6,277 nt of DNA from an uncultured Bacteroides sp. (GTDB taxonomy: Bacteria > Bacteroidota > Bacteroidia > Bacteroidales > Bacteroidaceae): assembly GCA_947071285.1 (NCBI GenBank), contig CAMTFK010000259.1:1-6277 (forward strand), given 5' to 3'. The notes below the pieces were generated by a model. It ran no database searches. It saw nothing but the letters and a program-made list of their open reading frames with translations, and was not told where the DNA came from. The stretch's first letter is position 1. Every line of letters starts with the position of its first letter. Shown here piece by piece: positions 4,893-6,277 of the stretch. Position numbers and translations under genes: made by a program.

Positions 4893-5774
4893 TTAGAAGT
4901 TATAAGCCAGTCCTATTCCCAATATCTCTTTGAACTGTACCTTCGGCCCTCTCTGAGTGCCATCATCCTCAAAAGTCTTCACATCGTTGTCATACTTCAG
5001 GGTCATATTCAGCGTTGCAGACAGCACTTTATTGATTTTCATGCTGATAAGCACATCCCAGTTGACATCCACATTGCCAAAGTCCTTGCTATAAGGAGTG
5101 AAGAAATCGGCAGTAGTAATCAGGTTCACATTCTCCATGACGGGCAGTTCGGCACGCGCTTTGAGGAAAGCACCGGCTTCAATCTTGAAGTGGTCGCCCG
5201 GGTCGACGCCAAAGGAGCCTAAATCCGAAAGGTAATCATCGGACACAAAGGTCATCTTGGTAGATGCGGGAGAAAGGAAGATGGAATAATTACTCTTCGG
5301 ACGATACTCCATACCTAAAGCAACATTGGAGTAAGCCGGAGCAAAGAAGTTGGAGATATAATGGCTTTTGTCGGGATAATTATATCCTTTGGCGAACTGG
5401 GTATTCAAATCTGCCATAACGGTATAGAACCATACATTATTGGTAGAATATCCCAACTGGGTAGACAATCCTATCTTATCGGAGCTTTTTCTCATCCCTT
5501 GCGATTTGGTCTTCGACAAACCATAATCGAGCACCAGATTCGTCACCCACAACCAGTTTCCACTCTTATGTGTCAGCGAACCATTCAGGTAAGCATTGCC
5601 CGCTATGGAGTTCTCACCACCGGCAGACCAGTTCGACATAGCAGTTTGCGACATATTGATACCTGTCACACCTTTCAGTACCCATGCGCCCTCTTTATAT
5701 CCCTTATCATCCGTCTGGGCATAGACGATTGTTGCCAAAGCGGCAAATAACATCATAAAATATATACGTTTCAT
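4893..5774 (-). CDS. DUF3078-type outer-membrane protein
   Basis: The ATG at 5774 gives 293 residues. A TTG four codons upstream is a weaker start and would add residues before the signal peptide. Residues 1-19 are a signal peptide (MKRIYFMMLF, then ALATIVYA), with cleavage before Q20. The mature N-terminus has the segment GVTGINMSQTAMSNWSAGGENSI (35-57), which I recognise as the DUF3078 signature of Bacteroidetes (GG-TGxNxSQ, SNWxAGGENS). Alternating strands follow, rich in aromatic and Asn residues, and the protein ends in YNF, an aromatic C-terminus typical of outer-membrane barrels inserted by the BAM complex. Its function is not known for the family. A transport, adhesion or structural role cannot be told apart. 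The gene lies 107 bp downstream of mnmA on the same strand and could be read through from it or have its own promoter; I saw no good consensus box. It converges on GH3 across the palindromic array. Confidence 0.9.
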   Translation of the reverse strand: MKRIYFMMLFAALATIVYAQTDDKGYKEGAWVLKGVTGINMSQTAMSNWSAGGENSIAGNAYLNGSLTHKSGNWLWVTNLVLDYGLSKTKSQGMRKSSDKIGLSTQLGYSTNNVWFYTVMADLNTQFAKGYNYPDKSHYISNFFAPAYSNVALGMEYRPKSNYSIFLSPASTKMTFVSDDYLSDLGSFGVDPGDHFKIEAGAFLKARAELPVMENVNLITTADFFTPYSKDFGNVDVNWDVLISMKINKVLSATLNMTLKYDNDVKTFEDDGTQRGPKVQFKEILGIGLAYNF

Positions 5775-5806
5775 ACGGTCGTTCAATTTAATTGTTTCAC
5801 AAAAAC

Positions 5807-5816
5807 AAGACGTCTT
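5807..5816. repeat. 10-bp perfect palindrome in the mnmA-DUF3078 spacer
   Basis: AAGACGTCTT is self-complementary and lies 33-42 bases upstream of the DUF3078-type gene start. The remainder of the 5775-5881 spacer is AT-rich without a clear terminator or a TTTG/TAnnTTTG pair on the minus strand. It is a possible regulator site, but a palindrome this short is not strong evidence. Confidence 0.2.
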
Positions 5817-5881
5817 TCTATTACAAACAGAGTAAACTATTTTTTGTTCGGAAACAAATGAAAGAATAATTGATGGGAACG

Positions 5882-6277
5882 TTATACTATGATTCCTCCC
5901 CCAAGCAGCAGCCCCGCTTCATCATAGAATGCGGCTGCCTGTCCGGAGGCAATGGATTCGAGTGGCTCGTGGAGTTGTACATGGAGATAATTCTCTTCTG
6001 CCCGGCTGACTGTGCAACGGTTCGCCTGTTTGCGATAGCGTATCTTGACGATGACGTCGTCACGATGGAGCAACCGGACATCATCTACCACATTCCAGTC
6101 TTTCAGCAGCATTTCGTTTTTGTATAGGGATGAGAGAGGGGCAAGCACTACTTCATTCGTTTCCTTTCTGATTTCTTTGACAAACACGGCACGGTTCAAA
6201 TGAATCCCCAAACCTCTGCGCTGTCCTATCGTATAGAAAGGATAACCCTCGTGCCAACCTAAGAAATCCCCGCTTTC
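5882..6277 (-). CDS. mnmA: tRNA-specific 2-thiouridylase MnmA, C-terminal part (5' end beyond window)
   Basis: The frame is open from the stop at 5882 to the window edge at 6277, giving the last 131 residues. MnmA puts the 2-thio group on wobble uridine 34 of tRNA-Lys, -Glu and -Gln, activating the base with ATP and receiving sulfur through a persulfide relay. The visible fragment starts with ESGDFLGWHEGYPFYTIGQ followed by RRGLGI; the H-x-G-x-x-x-YTIGQRRGLGI block is the MnmA signature of the domain before the C-terminal beta-barrel. The barrel domain follows and ends GLLLGGGIIV, the usual MnmA terminus. The N-terminal PP-loop ATP-pyrophosphatase domain and both catalytic cysteines lie outside the window, so catalytic competence cannot be judged. 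A TTG at 6211 is internal and not a start. Bacteroides species often carry more than one MnmA paralogue, and which one this is cannot be told here. Confidence 0.93.
   Translation of the reverse strand, partial: ESGDFLGWHEGYPFYTIGQRRGLGIHLNRAVFVKEIRKETNEVVLAPLSSLYKNEMLLKDWNVVDDVRLLHRDDVIVKIRYRKQANRCTVSRAEENYLHVQLHEPLESIASGQAAAFYDEAGLLLGGGIIV

Noticed and set aside
4731..5222. 163-codon plus-strand ORF running through the palindromic array
   Set aside because: Its N-terminal part is the 22-bp repeat read in rotating frames (Trp-Gln-rich peptide), the rest is antisense to the DUF3078 gene, and there is no promoter or family similarity. It is a spurious ORF.
5882..6211. Stand-alone 109-residue protein starting at a TTG
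   Set aside because: The frame stays open to the window edge and the upstream codons encode the conserved YTIGQRRG block of MnmA, so the TTG is internal.

Overview
The window looks like chromosome from a Bacteroides-like member of the Bacteroidales. The grounds are the AT-rich translation leaders without Shine-Dalgarno sequences, promoter boxes of the TTTG / TAnnTTTG type, a DUF3078-type outer-membrane protein, a bacterial GH3-type adenylating enzyme and a PKTIDND-type phosphofructokinase. The species cannot be fixed from the sequence alone. Positions 1-41 are not genomic: they read as a Nextera i5 index followed by the Nextera Read 1 transposase adapter. The window therefore begins at an untrimmed contig end, and genomic sequence starts at about 42.

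Layout. 42-375 is an AT-rich gene-free leader with short TGCACA-type repeats, a good candidate promoter (148-178) and a possible very short ORF. 376-1996 is a plus-strand gene pair: a lipoprotein of unknown function with a glycine-zipper-like hydrophobic segment, then a small outer-membrane beta-barrel protein. A 10-bp GC-rich hairpin (2004-2036) separates this pair from a convergent 6-phosphofructokinase gene (2044-3054, minus). A 121-bp divergent spacer holding an 18-bp dyad lies between the phosphofructokinase gene and a GH3-family gene (3176-4693, plus). GH3 converges on a DUF3078-type outer-membrane protein gene (4893-5774, minus). The spacer between these two carries a 22-bp-period array of palindromes nested inside a larger imperfect inverted repeat (4715-4855). 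The minus-strand 3' end of mnmA (tRNA 2-thiouridylase) runs off the right edge from 5882.

How the parts relate. The right two thirds looks like ordinary core genome (glycolysis, tRNA modification, outer membrane) with somewhat higher GC. The left third is more AT-rich and holds the least recognisable genes. The lipoprotein/beta-barrel pair is the best candidate for an uncharacterised envelope system. The palindromic array is the best candidate for unexplained non-coding structure. Nothing here supports a CRISPR, a tRNA or rRNA gene, or an intact mobile element.
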